Below the pieces are notes generated by a model, which searched no databases, had not been told where the DNA came from, and worked only from the letters and a program-made list of their open reading frames with translations. This document shows, piece by piece, positions 43,625-52,072 of a DNA stretch of 52,789 nucleotides. Source of the DNA: Ruminococcus sp. (GTDB lineage Bacteria; Bacillota; Clostridia; Oscillospirales; Acutalibacteraceae); NCBI GenBank assembly GCA_017433905.1, contig JAFRGI010000026.1:1-52789 (forward strand), written 5' to 3'. The position numbers were made by a program, and so were the translations under genes. How positions within the stretch are numbered: position 1 is the first letter of the stretch; every line of letters starts with the position of its first letter.

Positions 43625-44317
43625 CTAGTCCGTCTGATCAAGCAAATCCGGTCGCTTGCACCGCGTAACGTCCATGCTCATTTCGCGACGCCATTTTTCA
43701 ATATTGGCATGGTGTCCGCTGAGCAACACCTCCGGTACCCCCATGCCGCGCCATTCGGCGGGCTTCGTGTACTGCGGATACTCCAGCAGACCGCCGAAAT
43801 GACTTTCCTCGGTAAAACACTCGTTAGCGGTCAGCACACCCGGCACCATGCGACAAAGTGCGTCGGTGAAAACCATCGCCGGTATTTCTCCGCCCGTGAG
43901 CACATAATCGCCGATAGAGATTTCCTCATCGACATATGCATCGAGCAAGCGCTGGTCAACCCCCTCATAATGACCGCAGAGAATACATATGTTTTCTTCC
44001 TCGCTCAATTCGCGCAGACGCCGCTGACGAAGCGTTTTTCCCTGCGGAGACATATAAATAAATCGCGGACGGCTGCCAATATCACAGCATATTTTCTCAA
44101 AACAAAGCGCAATCGGTTCTGCTTTCATCAGCATCCCCATTCCGCCGCCGTAAGGTGTGTCGTCCACACGTCGGTGCTTGTCAAACGCAAAATCACGCAG
44201 CTGGTGCGTGTGGATTTCCACAGCTCCGCTTTTTTGTGCGCGCCCAATGATGCTATTCCCCAGCACCGGCGCAAACATCTCGGGAAACAGAGTGATAATG
44301 TCAATCCTCATCTTCAA
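43625..44317 (-). CDS. trmD: tRNA m1G37 methyltransferase
   Basis: A 230-residue SPOUT-fold enzyme with the trefoil-knot segments LCGHYEGVDQRLLDAY and SIGDYVLTGGEIPAM. It methylates G37 of tRNAs to prevent frameshifting. Slightly shorter than the E. coli enzyme, usual in Firmicutes. It overlaps the end of rimM by 17 bases and is last in the era-recO-mutS2 transcript. Confidence 0.96.
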   Translation of the reverse strand: MKMRIDIITLFPEMFAPVLGNSIIGRAQKSGAVEIHTHQLRDFAFDKHRRVDDTPYGGGMGMLMKAEPIALCFEKICCDIGSRPRFIYMSPQGKTLRQRRLRELSEEENICILCGHYEGVDQRLLDAYVDEEISIGDYVLTGGEIPAMVFTDALCRMVPGVLTANECFTEESHFGGLLEYPQYTKPAEWRGMGVPEVLLSGHHANIEKWRREMSMDVTRCKRPDLLDQTD

Positions 44318-44816
44318 AAATTCCTTTCATCGGACGAAGCAGCACATAACCGCCGTCGGTGTTAATCTCCGTCACAACCTCGTCAATCACGGGAGCCAGG
44401 TATTTTTTCCCGTCCTGAGAGGTGATTTCGTAGACGTCGTTCGCACCCGTGCGCAGCACGTCGGTCAGTGTGCCGTAAAACCTACCGCTGTCCGCGTCGC
44501 GGATTTCCAGTCCGAGCAGATCCTGTACAAAGTGCACGCCCTCTCCGAGCGCAATATCTGCGCGGTCGATATAGACAATTTTCCCGCGCAGCCGCTCCGC
44601 CTCCTCTATCGAATCAACACCTTTTATCTTGGCGAGCGTTATGTGCTTGTGCGGGCGGCTTTTCACTTCCATAACAGACGAACCGGTTTCGTCCAAATAC
44701 AGTCTTTTGAAAGCACAGAGAAATTCCGGCGAATCGCACCACGGGTCGATGCGTACCTCACCCTTGATGCCATGTGTGCCGACAATTTTCCCGGATTCCA
44801 AAAATTGTTTTTTCAT
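44301..44816 (-). CDS. rimM: 16S rRNA processing protein RimM
   Basis: A 171-residue ribosome maturation factor for the 30S head, with the N-terminal barrel (GKIVGTHGIKGEVRIDPW) and C-terminal PRC-barrel (DLLGLEIRDADSGRFYGTLTDVL). ATG at 44816 has AGGAGT upstream; a longer frame is rejected. In many Firmicutes rimM-trmD lie with rpsP and ffh; here they follow mutS2. An 11-bp hairpin with a two-base loop (44843-44866) precedes it without a T-run. Confidence 0.93.
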   Translation of the reverse strand: MKKQFLESGKIVGTHGIKGEVRIDPWCDSPEFLCAFKRLYLDETGSSVMEVKSRPHKHITLAKIKGVDSIEEAERLRGKIVYIDRADIALGEGVHFVQDLLGLEIRDADSGRFYGTLTDVLRTGANDVYEITSQDGKKYLAPVIDEVVTEINTDGGYVLLRPMKGIFEDED

Positions 44817-44886
44817 GGATTTACTCCTTATGCTACAATGCTTTTGCCGGGAACTTTCCCGGCAAACAGACAAATAATCGGTCGAT

Positions 44887-47250
44887 TTACTTCAGTTCCA
44901 CAATCGTCACACCATCCTCGCCCTCTCCGAAGGTACCGAGACGGTGAGATTTGACACGCTTACAGGTGCGTAGGAACTGATTGATTTCCCGGCGCAGCAC
45001 GCCCGTGCCCTTTCCGTGGATGATCGTCAGTTTCCCGACGCCCGACAGCACCGCGTTGTCAATCGTCTTATCAACGATCTGTACTGCGTCAAATCCCGTT
45101 TCACCGCGCACGTCAATTTCGGTTTCTGGACGGACATCCATACGGCTCGGCACGCGGCGCGAAGAAGAAAAACGATCCGCTTTCGGTTTGATCTGCGATT
45201 TCAGCAAACGCAAATTCTTGATATCGACGCGCGTCTTGATAATGCCTGCCTGCACCAGAACCTGACCATCTTTGTTTGGCGGTGCAAGCACGGTGGCATT
45301 TTTATCGATATCGTAAATGAGCACCTCGTCGCCGACCTTGAGCGGTCTCGGCAAAACATACTCCTCGTCGGGGGTGTTTTTCAGCTGAACGGGATCGGCA
45401 TGTGCTTCCATGCGGTTGATATCCTGCCGCAGCTTTGTGCGCTGTTCGTCGGTCATCTCCTTTTCGCGGCGCACTTTTTCCAATTCCCCGATCAGTGCGT
45501 CAGCCTCTGCGCGCGTACGGGAAACAATCCGCTGCGCCTCCTGCTTGGCGCGCTCAATTTCACGCTCCGCATCCTCGCGTGCACGGCGTGCTGCATTTTC
45601 GGCGCGCTGCTTCTCCGTGTTGGCTTTGGCGGTCAGACGATTGGCATTTTCCACCTGCTTTGCAAGACTCTGACGTTGTTGCTCCAGCTTGCCGACGACA
45701 TCCTCAAACTGACGGCTTTCATTCGATACCAATTCCTTTGCACGATCAACAATCGACTCATCCATCCCCAGGCGTCTTGAAATCGCAAAAGCATTGCTCT
45801 TGCCGGGTACACCGATCAATAAGCGGTAGGTGGGCTGCAGGGTCGCGACGTCAAATTCGCAGCAGCCGTTTTCCACACCGTCTGTGCGCAGTGCAAACTC
45901 CTTGAGCTCCGCGTAATGGGTCGTCGAGGCGATTTTTGCGTGTTTTTCACGCAAACGCTCGAGAATCGCCGTTGCCAAAGCCGCACCTTCAACCGGATCC
46001 GTACCGGCTCCCAACTCATCAATCAGGCAAAGGGAGCCTGCGTTGGCAAGCTTTAAAATCTGAATAATATTGGTCATATGCGCCGAAAAAGTGGACAGAC
46101 TCTGTTCAATGCTTTGCTCGTCGCCGATATCGACGAGCACGCGGCGAAAGACGCTTAACTCACTGTTATCCGCACAGGGCACCAGCAATCCGCACATTGC
46201 CATCAGCGTAAACAGTCCGAGCGTTTTAAGCGTGACCGTCTTGCCTCCCGTGTTGGGACCCGTAATAACAAGGGTATCGAAACTCTCGCCGAGATGAATA
46301 TCGACGGGCACCACCCTGTCTTTTGGGATCAGCGGATGACGCGCCTGCTTGATATGTATTTCTCCCCTGTCGTTCATAACAGGACGGCTGGCGCGCATGG
46401 AATACGCCAAATCCGCCTTGGCGAAAATAAAATTTAATTCCGTGAGATTCCGGTAACTGCGGATAATGCTGTCTGCAAACTCACCCGCGTTGGCGCTGAG
46501 ATCAAAGAGAATCCTCTCGATTTCTTCCTCCTCCTTACCCCGCAGCACCTTGACGTCATTATTCGCCTGTACTACGCCCATCGGCTCAATAAACACTGTT
46601 TGTCCGGAAGCGGAGGTGTCATGCACCAAACCGGGAACGTTATTGCGACACTCCGCCTTGACGGGCACGACATAGCGTCCGTCACGCTGTGTCACAATCG
46701 CGTCCTGCAAAAACTTCGCGTAAGTGGAGCTTCGAACAATTTTATCCAACGTTTCACGCGCCTTGGAAGCCGCCGTACGGATCTTGCGGCGGATATCTGC
46801 AAGCGCAGGACTCGCCTTATCGGAAATCTCATCCTCGCTGAGAATCGCACCGGTAATTCGCTCTTCCAGATATTTGTTGGCAATCAGACCGCTGAAATAT
46901 CCGTCCAGAGCGGTTTCCACAGAAGCACAGCGTCCGTGCCACTCCTTCACCGTGCGGATAATGTGCATGGTGCGCGCAATCGAAAGCAGCTCGCCTGTCG
47001 TCAGACAGCCGCCTGCCTCCGCGCGTCTGAGGCTGCCCGCACAGTTGGATGCACCTCCGAAGGAGGGTGCGCCAAAACGTCCGCTGAGCGCCACCGCGTC
47101 ATCGGTCTGCCGCAGGAGCAGCTCCACACGTCCGAGCTCAAACTGCGGTTCCAAACATAGCGCCATTTCTTTTGCATCCGAAAGGCTTGTTTTGGCGGCA
47201 AGCTTTTCGAGTATTTTGTCAAGTTCCAGCGTTTTGTAATTCCGGTTCAT
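44887..47250 (-). CDS. mutS2: MutS2 ATPase/endonuclease
   Basis: A 787-residue MutS-family protein without the mismatch-recognition domains. The ATPase has Walker A GPNTGGKTVTLKT and Walker B CLIDELGAGTDP. A coiled coil follows (about 510-620), then a KOW-like segment, and a C-terminal Smr domain (TEIDVRGETGFDA...IIHGKGTGVLR). Known roles: suppressing recombination and, in Bacillus, splitting collided ribosomes. The start overlaps the recO stop by four bases. Confidence 0.96.
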   Translation of the reverse strand: MNRNYKTLELDKILEKLAAKTSLSDAKEMALCLEPQFELGRVELLLRQTDDAVALSGRFGAPSFGGASNCAGSLRRAEAGGCLTTGELLSIARTMHIIRTVKEWHGRCASVETALDGYFSGLIANKYLEERITGAILSEDEISDKASPALADIRRKIRTAASKARETLDKIVRSSTYAKFLQDAIVTQRDGRYVVPVKAECRNNVPGLVHDTSASGQTVFIEPMGVVQANNDVKVLRGKEEEEIERILFDLSANAGEFADSIIRSYRNLTELNFIFAKADLAYSMRASRPVMNDRGEIHIKQARHPLIPKDRVVPVDIHLGESFDTLVITGPNTGGKTVTLKTLGLFTLMAMCGLLVPCADNSELSVFRRVLVDIGDEQSIEQSLSTFSAHMTNIIQILKLANAGSLCLIDELGAGTDPVEGAALATAILERLREKHAKIASTTHYAELKEFALRTDGVENGCCEFDVATLQPTYRLLIGVPGKSNAFAISRRLGMDESIVDRAKELVSNESRQFEDVVGKLEQQRQSLAKQVENANRLTAKANTEKQRAENAARRAREDAEREIERAKQEAQRIVSRTRAEADALIGELEKVRREKEMTDEQRTKLRQDINRMEAHADPVQLKNTPDEEYVLPRPLKVGDEVLIYDIDKNATVLAPPNKDGQVLVQAGIIKTRVDIKNLRLLKSQIKPKADRFSSSRRVPSRMDVRPETEIDVRGETGFDAVQIVDKTIDNAVLSGVGKLTIIHGKGTGVLRREINQFLRTCKRVKSHRLGTFGEGEDGVTIVELK

Positions 47251-47996
47251 CTTGTTCCTCTATCTATATTTTTATAAAAATTCAGCGTCGAAAAATCCTT
47301 CTCAAAGCAACAGCGCAGATACGCCTCCGACGCACAGTTGAGCATATCCAATGCCTTTTCCGTGAGAGAAAAGGCAAACAGCTTTCTGTCATCGGCATAC
47401 ACCGTATGCCGCAGCGCGGTCAGCGCCGCTTCACTAAGCGGCACCCCCTCCCCGACAGAATGACAGTCACCGCATTCCAGTGTGCCCGAACGCGGCAAAA
47501 AAAACATTTCATCCGACACATACGTCCCGCAGGAACGGCACATCAGCAAATCGGGCATATACCCTGCCATACTCACAAAGCGCATTTCAAAGCACACCTT
47601 AACCAGATCAGCCGGGCGTTTATCCTCCGACAGCAGGTAAACCGCATTAAGAAACAAACGCAAAAACACCTCGGCAGGCTGCTCCTGCGGACAGGCTGTC
47701 AGCGCCAGTTCACAAAAATACTGTGCCATGCACATTTTTTTCACGTCACTGCGCAGCTTGGAAAAAATGCGCAGCGCAACTGCGTCACCGATGATGTAAA
47801 CCTCCCGGCTGCGGTAAAAGGTCAGCCGAGAGTAAGACAGCAAAGAAGTAGGTGCGCATCTTGCGCTTTTCAACTTCTTTGCACCGCGCGCAAAAGCCTT
47901 AAGCACACCGTGTGTGCGCGTCAGCACCCAAACCAGCTTGTCGTTTTCACCGATATTCTGTTCTTTGATAATCAGTCCGTCGGTTTGAAATTTCAT
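47247..47996 (-). CDS. recO: DNA repair protein RecO
   Basis: A 249-residue recombination mediator with an N-terminal OB fold (TDGLIIKEQNIGENDKLVWVLTRTHGVLKAFARGAKK) and a four-Cys zinc site (CRSCG...CGDC). It loads RecA with RecR. ATG at 47996 follows GGGAG by seven bases. Its first 50 bases overlap the small yqzL-like gene in another frame. Confidence 0.92.
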   Translation of the reverse strand: MKFQTDGLIIKEQNIGENDKLVWVLTRTHGVLKAFARGAKKLKSARCAPTSLLSYSRLTFYRSREVYIIGDAVALRIFSKLRSDVKKMCMAQYFCELALTACPQEQPAEVFLRLFLNAVYLLSEDKRPADLVKVCFEMRFVSMAGYMPDLLMCRSCGTYVSDEMFFLPRSGTLECGDCHSVGEGVPLSEAALTALRHTVYADDRKLFAFSLTEKALDMLNCASEAYLRCCFEKDFSTLNFYKNIDRGTR

Positions 47997-48120
47997 CGTC
48001 TGTCTCCCGAAGAACCGTATCCGCGCCTGTATCCTTGGCGTCCTGAATGCTTTTGTAGCGGAGATAATCGAGCACGCTGCCCGTTGTAAAAAACGTCTGC
48101 CACATATACCATTCCTCCAT
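47947..48120 (-). CDS. yqzL: YqzL-like small protein
   Basis: A 57-codon gene beginning MEEWYMWQTFFTTGSVLDYL, with GGAGG seven bases before the ATG at 48120. The start resembles Bacillus YqzL (W..F..TG....YL), which also lies between era and recO. The conserved part is the first 30 residues; the rest (to TEYR) runs 50 bases into recO in another frame and may be an extension. Function unknown. Confidence 0.7.
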   Translation of the reverse strand: MEEWYMWQTFFTTGSVLDYLRYKSIQDAKDTGADTVLRETDDEISNRRTDYQRTEYR

Positions 48121-48236
48121 GACAACACCTCCAACGGATAGTGTTGCGCGGAAACGGCGGTTTTATCGTTGGTAAATTTTGATGATGATTTACGTAGTAC
48201 GGCACGCGCAAAAGAACCGCGCATCTGATTCAGGGG

Positions 48237-49154
48237 TCAACTGTCAAAATTTCGTTCGTCGTATCCAAAATTTTGTACCAAACGGGCACGGTTTCGCCAA
48301 TCCTCCCGTACCTTGATCCATGTCTGCAAAAAGACCTTGCAGTCAAAGAACCGTTCGATATCCTGCCGCGCATAGGTACTGATTTTTTTGAGCATAGCGC
48401 CGTTTTTTCCAATGATGATGCGCTTGTGTGTTTCGCGCTCACAATAAATGGTCGCATCGATATCCAAAATCCCGTTGTCGCGGGTTTTCATCTTTTCGAT
48501 TACCACAGCGGTGCCGTGCGGAATTTCTTTGTCACAGAGACGAAGAATCTTCTCACGTATGATTTCCGCAACAATGACGCGCTCGGGCTGATCTGTCAAC
48601 GTATCGTCATCAAAGAAATGACCGCCCTCGGAGGACTGTTTTTTCAACTCGTCCAACAGTTCATTCATACCACTGCCGTCCTGCGCACTGACCGGCACCA
48701 CTGCCTCAAAGTCATAAAGCTGCGAATAGGTCAGGATCTGCTTCATCAGCGCGTCCTTTTCCCGGAGCGTGTCGATTTTGTTAATGGCAAGAATCGCAGG
48801 CATACCGATGGTCTGAAATTTTTCCACCAAAGACAAATCCGCCGGACTCGGCTCTCTGCCCGCCTCAACAACAAGCAAACAGCAATCTACGCCGCCGACA
48901 CTTTCGTTGACCGAACGAACCATATACTTGCCGAGCGTATTCTTTGGCTTGTGCATACCCGGGGTATCAAAAAACACGATTTGATAGTCGCCGTCCGTCA
49001 GCACGCCCGTAATGCGGTTACGCGTTGTCTGCGGCTTTGAGGAAACGATCGCGATTTTCTGTCCCAAAAGGCGGTTGAGAATGGAGCTTTTGCCGACGTT
49101 CGGCTTCCCGACGATGGCGACAAACGCGCTCTTTCCATTGGTATTGTACTGCAT
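48237..49154 (-). CDS. era: Ribosome-associated GTPase Era
   Basis: A 305-residue GTPase with G1 GKPNVGKSS, G3 DTPGMHKPKN and G4 NKID, then a C-terminal KH domain (about 210-300) with HKRIIIGKNGAMLKKI. It binds the 16S 3' end during 30S maturation. It begins the era-yqzL-recO-mutS2-rimM-trmD run, after the dgkA terminator. Confidence 0.96.
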   Translation of the reverse strand: MQYNTNGKSAFVAIVGKPNVGKSSILNRLLGQKIAIVSSKPQTTRNRITGVLTDGDYQIVFFDTPGMHKPKNTLGKYMVRSVNESVGGVDCCLLVVEAGREPSPADLSLVEKFQTIGMPAILAINKIDTLREKDALMKQILTYSQLYDFEAVVPVSAQDGSGMNELLDELKKQSSEGGHFFDDDTLTDQPERVIVAEIIREKILRLCDKEIPHGTAVVIEKMKTRDNGILDIDATIYCERETHKRIIIGKNGAMLKKISTYARQDIERFFDCKVFLQTWIKVREDWRNRARLVQNFGYDERNFDS

Positions 49155-49276
49155 ATAGGTACCTCGCTTTCGCTTTATTGTTTCGGCAGGGGCGGCAGCG
49201 CAGTTATACGGAATTTGCCGCGAAAAATATCAAAACTTTTTATCGGTTATTAGTATACCACAAAAAACAGCGCAAG

Positions 49277-49306
49277 AAAAGGGCTAACGTAAAGTTTAGC
49301 CCTTTT
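49277..49306 (-). terminator. Terminator after dgkA
   Basis: AAAAGGGCTAA (49277-49287) pairs with TTAGCCCTTTT (49296-49306), directly beyond the dgkA stop; TTTTCTTG follows on the minus strand. Confidence 0.8.
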
Positions 49307-49307
49307 C

Positions 49308-49787
49308 CTAACGGTTTTTATGAATTTTCTTTCGAAAGCCGCGCGGTCCCCATGCGACAAACAACACGGCACAGATCGCCGACAGCAGCAACAACGCCGC
49401 CGGCAACGGATTATCTGCAAAGAATGATATCATACGTACAAACGCTGCGGCATTTCCAAAAAACAACACGGCTACGGCAACTGCCGCAAAAGCAAATATC
49501 AACACTGCCGCCGCAGAAATATCCTTGGCAATACGGATATATGTGTTCTTCTCCTTTGTAATAAGATCACAAACGTTCTCTATTGCTGTGTTGAACAGCT
49601 CCGCCGCGATGACAGCCGCAATCAGTACAATAACGATTCCATACTGCGCGGCGTTCCATTCAAAAAACAGCGAAAACAGCAACACATAGAATCCCGCCGT
49701 CAGATGAAACCGCAGATGCGCCTCCGTACAAATAGCGTTCCACACGCCGCGAAACGCATAAAAAAAGCTGAAAAGCTGTTTTTTCAT
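49308..49787 (-). CDS. dgkA: Diacylglycerol/undecaprenol kinase
   Basis: A 159-residue membrane kinase with three TM helices in the core and the signature AAELFNTAIENVCDLI. In Gram-positives it phosphorylates undecaprenol, feeding the cell wall lipid carrier. The extra C-terminal hydrophobic segment (about 128-148) makes it longer than typical 120-130-residue members. The start overlaps the ybeY stop by four bases. Confidence 0.92.
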   Translation of the reverse strand: MKKQLFSFFYAFRGVWNAICTEAHLRFHLTAGFYVLLFSLFFEWNAAQYGIVIVLIAAVIAAELFNTAIENVCDLITKEKNTYIRIAKDISAAAVLIFAFAAVAVAVLFFGNAAAFVRMISFFADNPLPAALLLLSAICAVLFVAWGPRGFRKKIHKNR

Positions 49788-50284
49788 CTAAGAATGTAAC
49801 TCGAGGAAGCCGGAAGTCCGAGCTGTTCCATCACCAATTCTTCCTTCTCGCGCATTCTCACTTTTTCAAGCTTGTCGATATGGTCATAACCAAGCAGATG
49901 CAGCATGCTGTGTGCTGTCAAGTAAGCGATCTCGCGTTGCAGGGAATGCCCGAAGCGTTCCGCCTGATCACGCGCCTTTTCCAGCGAAATAACGATATCT
50001 CCGAGAATCTTGGCGCCCGTCTCCATATCAATATCGTACACGCCGTTTTCACCCATCGGGAAAGACAAAACATCCGTTTCGATATCCTTATTGCGGTACT
50101 GCTTGTTCAATTCCCGAATGCCCTCGTTATCCGTGAAGGTGACGCTGATTTCGGCAGCCCCTTCAAATTTTTCCAGCTGAAGCACAGCATTGCAGCAGCG
50201 TCGCACCAGCATACGAATACCTGTGGGGATTTTCACCGCTTTTTGCTTGTTTGTAATCACAACTCTGATTTTATCTGCCATCAT
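49784..50284 (-). CDS. ybeY: Endoribonuclease YbeY
   Basis: A 166-residue rRNA maturation endonuclease with the zinc motif HSMLHLLGYDH (HxxxHxxxxxH) and TDVLSFPM. It acts in 16S 3'-end maturation and ribosome quality control. Two ATGs in tandem at the start; AGGGTG precedes them. It lies between phoH and dgkA, a conserved order in Firmicutes. Confidence 0.95.
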   Translation of the reverse strand: MMADKIRVVITNKQKAVKIPTGIRMLVRRCCNAVLQLEKFEGAAEISVTFTDNEGIRELNKQYRNKDIETDVLSFPMGENGVYDIDMETGAKILGDIVISLEKARDQAERFGHSLQREIAYLTAHSMLHLLGYDHIDKLEKVRMREKEELVMEQLGLPASSSYILR

Positions 50285-50311
50285 TTCACCCTTTCAAGAA
50301 ATATCATCCTA

Positions 50312-51241
50312 TTATTTTTTATTGTTTTCAAACTTTGCATATGCCTTAATGATGTCTTGTACCAGTTTGTGGCGAACAACATCCTTTTCATCAAACGTAC
50401 ATTGTCCTATCCCCTCGATACTGCGCAAGATCTTCATGCAGTCTCTCAGCCCGCTTTTCGCGCCGTTCGGCAAATCCACCTGGGTAATGTCACCCGTAAT
50501 CACCATCTTGGAATTAAAACCGAGACGAGTCAAAAACATTTTCATTTGCTCGCGCGTGGTGTTCTGAGCCTCATCCAGAATGATAAAGCTGTCATCCAGC
50601 GTTCTGCCGCGCATATACGCGAGCGGCGCAACCTCTATATTGCCGCGCTCAAGATACTTCTGGTAGGTTTCGGCACCCAGCATATCAAAAAGTGCGTCAT
50701 ACAAAGGGCGAAGATACGGATCGACCTTGCTTTGCAAATCACCGGGAAGGAAGCCGAGCTTCTCACCCGCCTCCACCGCGGGACGCGTAAGGATAATGCG
50801 GTTGACCTGCTTGCTGCGAAAGGCCGTAACCGCCATGGCAACGGCAAGATAAGTTTTTCCCGTGCCTGCCGGGCCCACGCCGATCGTAACAGTATTTTGG
50901 GCAATCATGCCGCAGTAACGCTTTTGACCGATGGTTTTAGGCTTAATTGGTTTTCCCTTAGAGGTAATGCAAATACAGTCGCCCGCCAGCGCCTCGATCT
51001 TCTCCTCACTGCCCTCGCATACCAAAGAAATGCAATAGCGAATATTCTGTTCCGAAAGCGCCTCGCCGCGGCTGAGAAACTGCAATAGATTCTCGATGAC
51101 CGTACGGGCGCGGGCAGCATTTTCCACATCGCCTTCAATTTTCAGCTCGCTGCCCCGGCAGGTGATTTTAACGTCAAGCTCTCGCTCGATCAGCTTAATA
51201 TTTTCGTCGAAGCTGCCAAACAGCGCGACGGCATTTTCCAT
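50312..51241 (-). CDS. phoH: PhoH-like ATPase
   Basis: A 309-residue (from the first ATG) P-loop ATPase with an N-terminal KH-like region, Walker A GPAGTGKTYLA and Walker B FIILDEAQN. It acts with YbeY, probably as an RNA helicase or unwinding factor. The ATG at 51241 has no ribosome site. In-frame codons upstream read TEQIISIDR, like the usual family start, back to an ACG at 51268 nine bases after GGAG (51278-51281). The true start may therefore be a non-AUG codon. Confidence 0.92.
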   Translation of the reverse strand: MENAVALFGSFDENIKLIERELDVKITCRGSELKIEGDVENAARARTVIENLLQFLSRGEALSEQNIRYCISLVCEGSEEKIEALAGDCICITSKGKPIKPKTIGQKRYCGMIAQNTVTIGVGPAGTGKTYLAVAMAVTAFRSKQVNRIILTRPAVEAGEKLGFLPGDLQSKVDPYLRPLYDALFDMLGAETYQKYLERGNIEVAPLAYMRGRTLDDSFIILDEAQNTTREQMKMFLTRLGFNSKMVITGDITQVDLPNGAKSGLRDCMKILRSIEGIGQCTFDEKDVVRHKLVQDIIKAYAKFENNKK

Positions 51242-51713
51242 TCTGTCAATACTAATAATTTGTTCCGTAAGACCTAGCTCCTAATTTTCTAGAATAATGT
51301 AATTATAACACAATTTACCCCAAATCGCTTGTAAAATTCAGCTTTTTTAAACAATTTTCTTTTTTTAGATATATTTGACAAGTTCAGCGCTAATCCCCTC
51401 TGCTTATTTGGCTATTTCGTATTCTATTGACGGATTCATCTTTACTTGATTTTTTGTTCTCGACAACAAAGAGCAAAATATCATTATATCACACAAAATG
51501 AAAAACTGAATTTTTTAGACAATAGTCATAAAAAGTCCATTTTTTTTTGTAACTTCCGCAAAAATATGACAACTCCTTTGCGTTTCTTAATATTGTTTGA
51601 CTGTCCGAAAACGCCGTTAATGAATCCCCTTGACAAATCGCATGTAAGGTAGTATAATAACTCAGATGTGAAGAAAAACACTTTACAGCCCGCATAGCAA
51701 GGAACTATGACAC
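51242..51713. other. Divergent intergenic region, phoH and ylxM
   Basis: A 472-bp AT-rich region. It holds a possible phoH -10 (TATAAT on the minus strand, 51302-51307; poor -35) and the ylxM promoter at 51630-51658. The middle (about 51330-51620) shows T- and A-rich tracts but no coding sequence, tRNA or clear hairpin that I could support. Confidence 0.5.
51630..51658 (+). promoter_or_regulatory. ylxM-ffh promoter
   Basis: A perfect consensus promoter: TTGACA (51630-51635), 17-bp spacer, TATAAT (51653-51658), about 50 bases before the ylxM start. High constitutive expression fits an essential SRP gene. Confidence 0.9.
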
Positions 51714-52070
51714 ATGGAAAAAAACTTTGAGGTTTCGCTGCTGCTCGACTTTTACGGAGAGCTTCTCAAGCCTTCCGGCAAACAGATGGCGGAACTTTAC
51801 TACAACGACGACCTTTCTCTCGCAGAGGTCGCCGCAGAAACCGGCATTACACGGCAAGGTGTGCGCGACCGGATCAAGCGCTGTGAACGACAGCTCTTTG
51901 AATTTGAACGCAAACTCGGACTGCTCCGCCGCTTTCAAACGCTGGAAGCAGGACTGGACGACATCGCCTCCCACGCACAGCGAATTGCCGATGCCGCAGA
52001 CAATAACGACATCCGCACGCTCGCCGCAGACATTTTGCAGCGAACGTGCGAGCTAAAGGAAAAGGAATAA
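51714..52070 (+). CDS. ylxM: YlxM/p13-family HTH protein
   Basis: A 118-residue protein with a sigma-70 region 4-like helix-turn-helix (DDLSLAEVAAETGITRQGVRDRIKRCE, about 32-58) followed by a helical tail. YlxM lies next to ffh in many Firmicutes and modulates the SRP GTPase cycle in some. Two bases separate it from ffh, so they are co-translated. Confidence 0.92.
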   Translation: MEKNFEVSLLLDFYGELLKPSGKQMAELYYNDDLSLAEVAAETGITRQGVRDRIKRCERQLFEFERKLGLLRRFQTLEAGLDDIASHAQRIADAADNNDIRTLAADILQRTCELKEKE

Positions 52071-52072
52071 TT

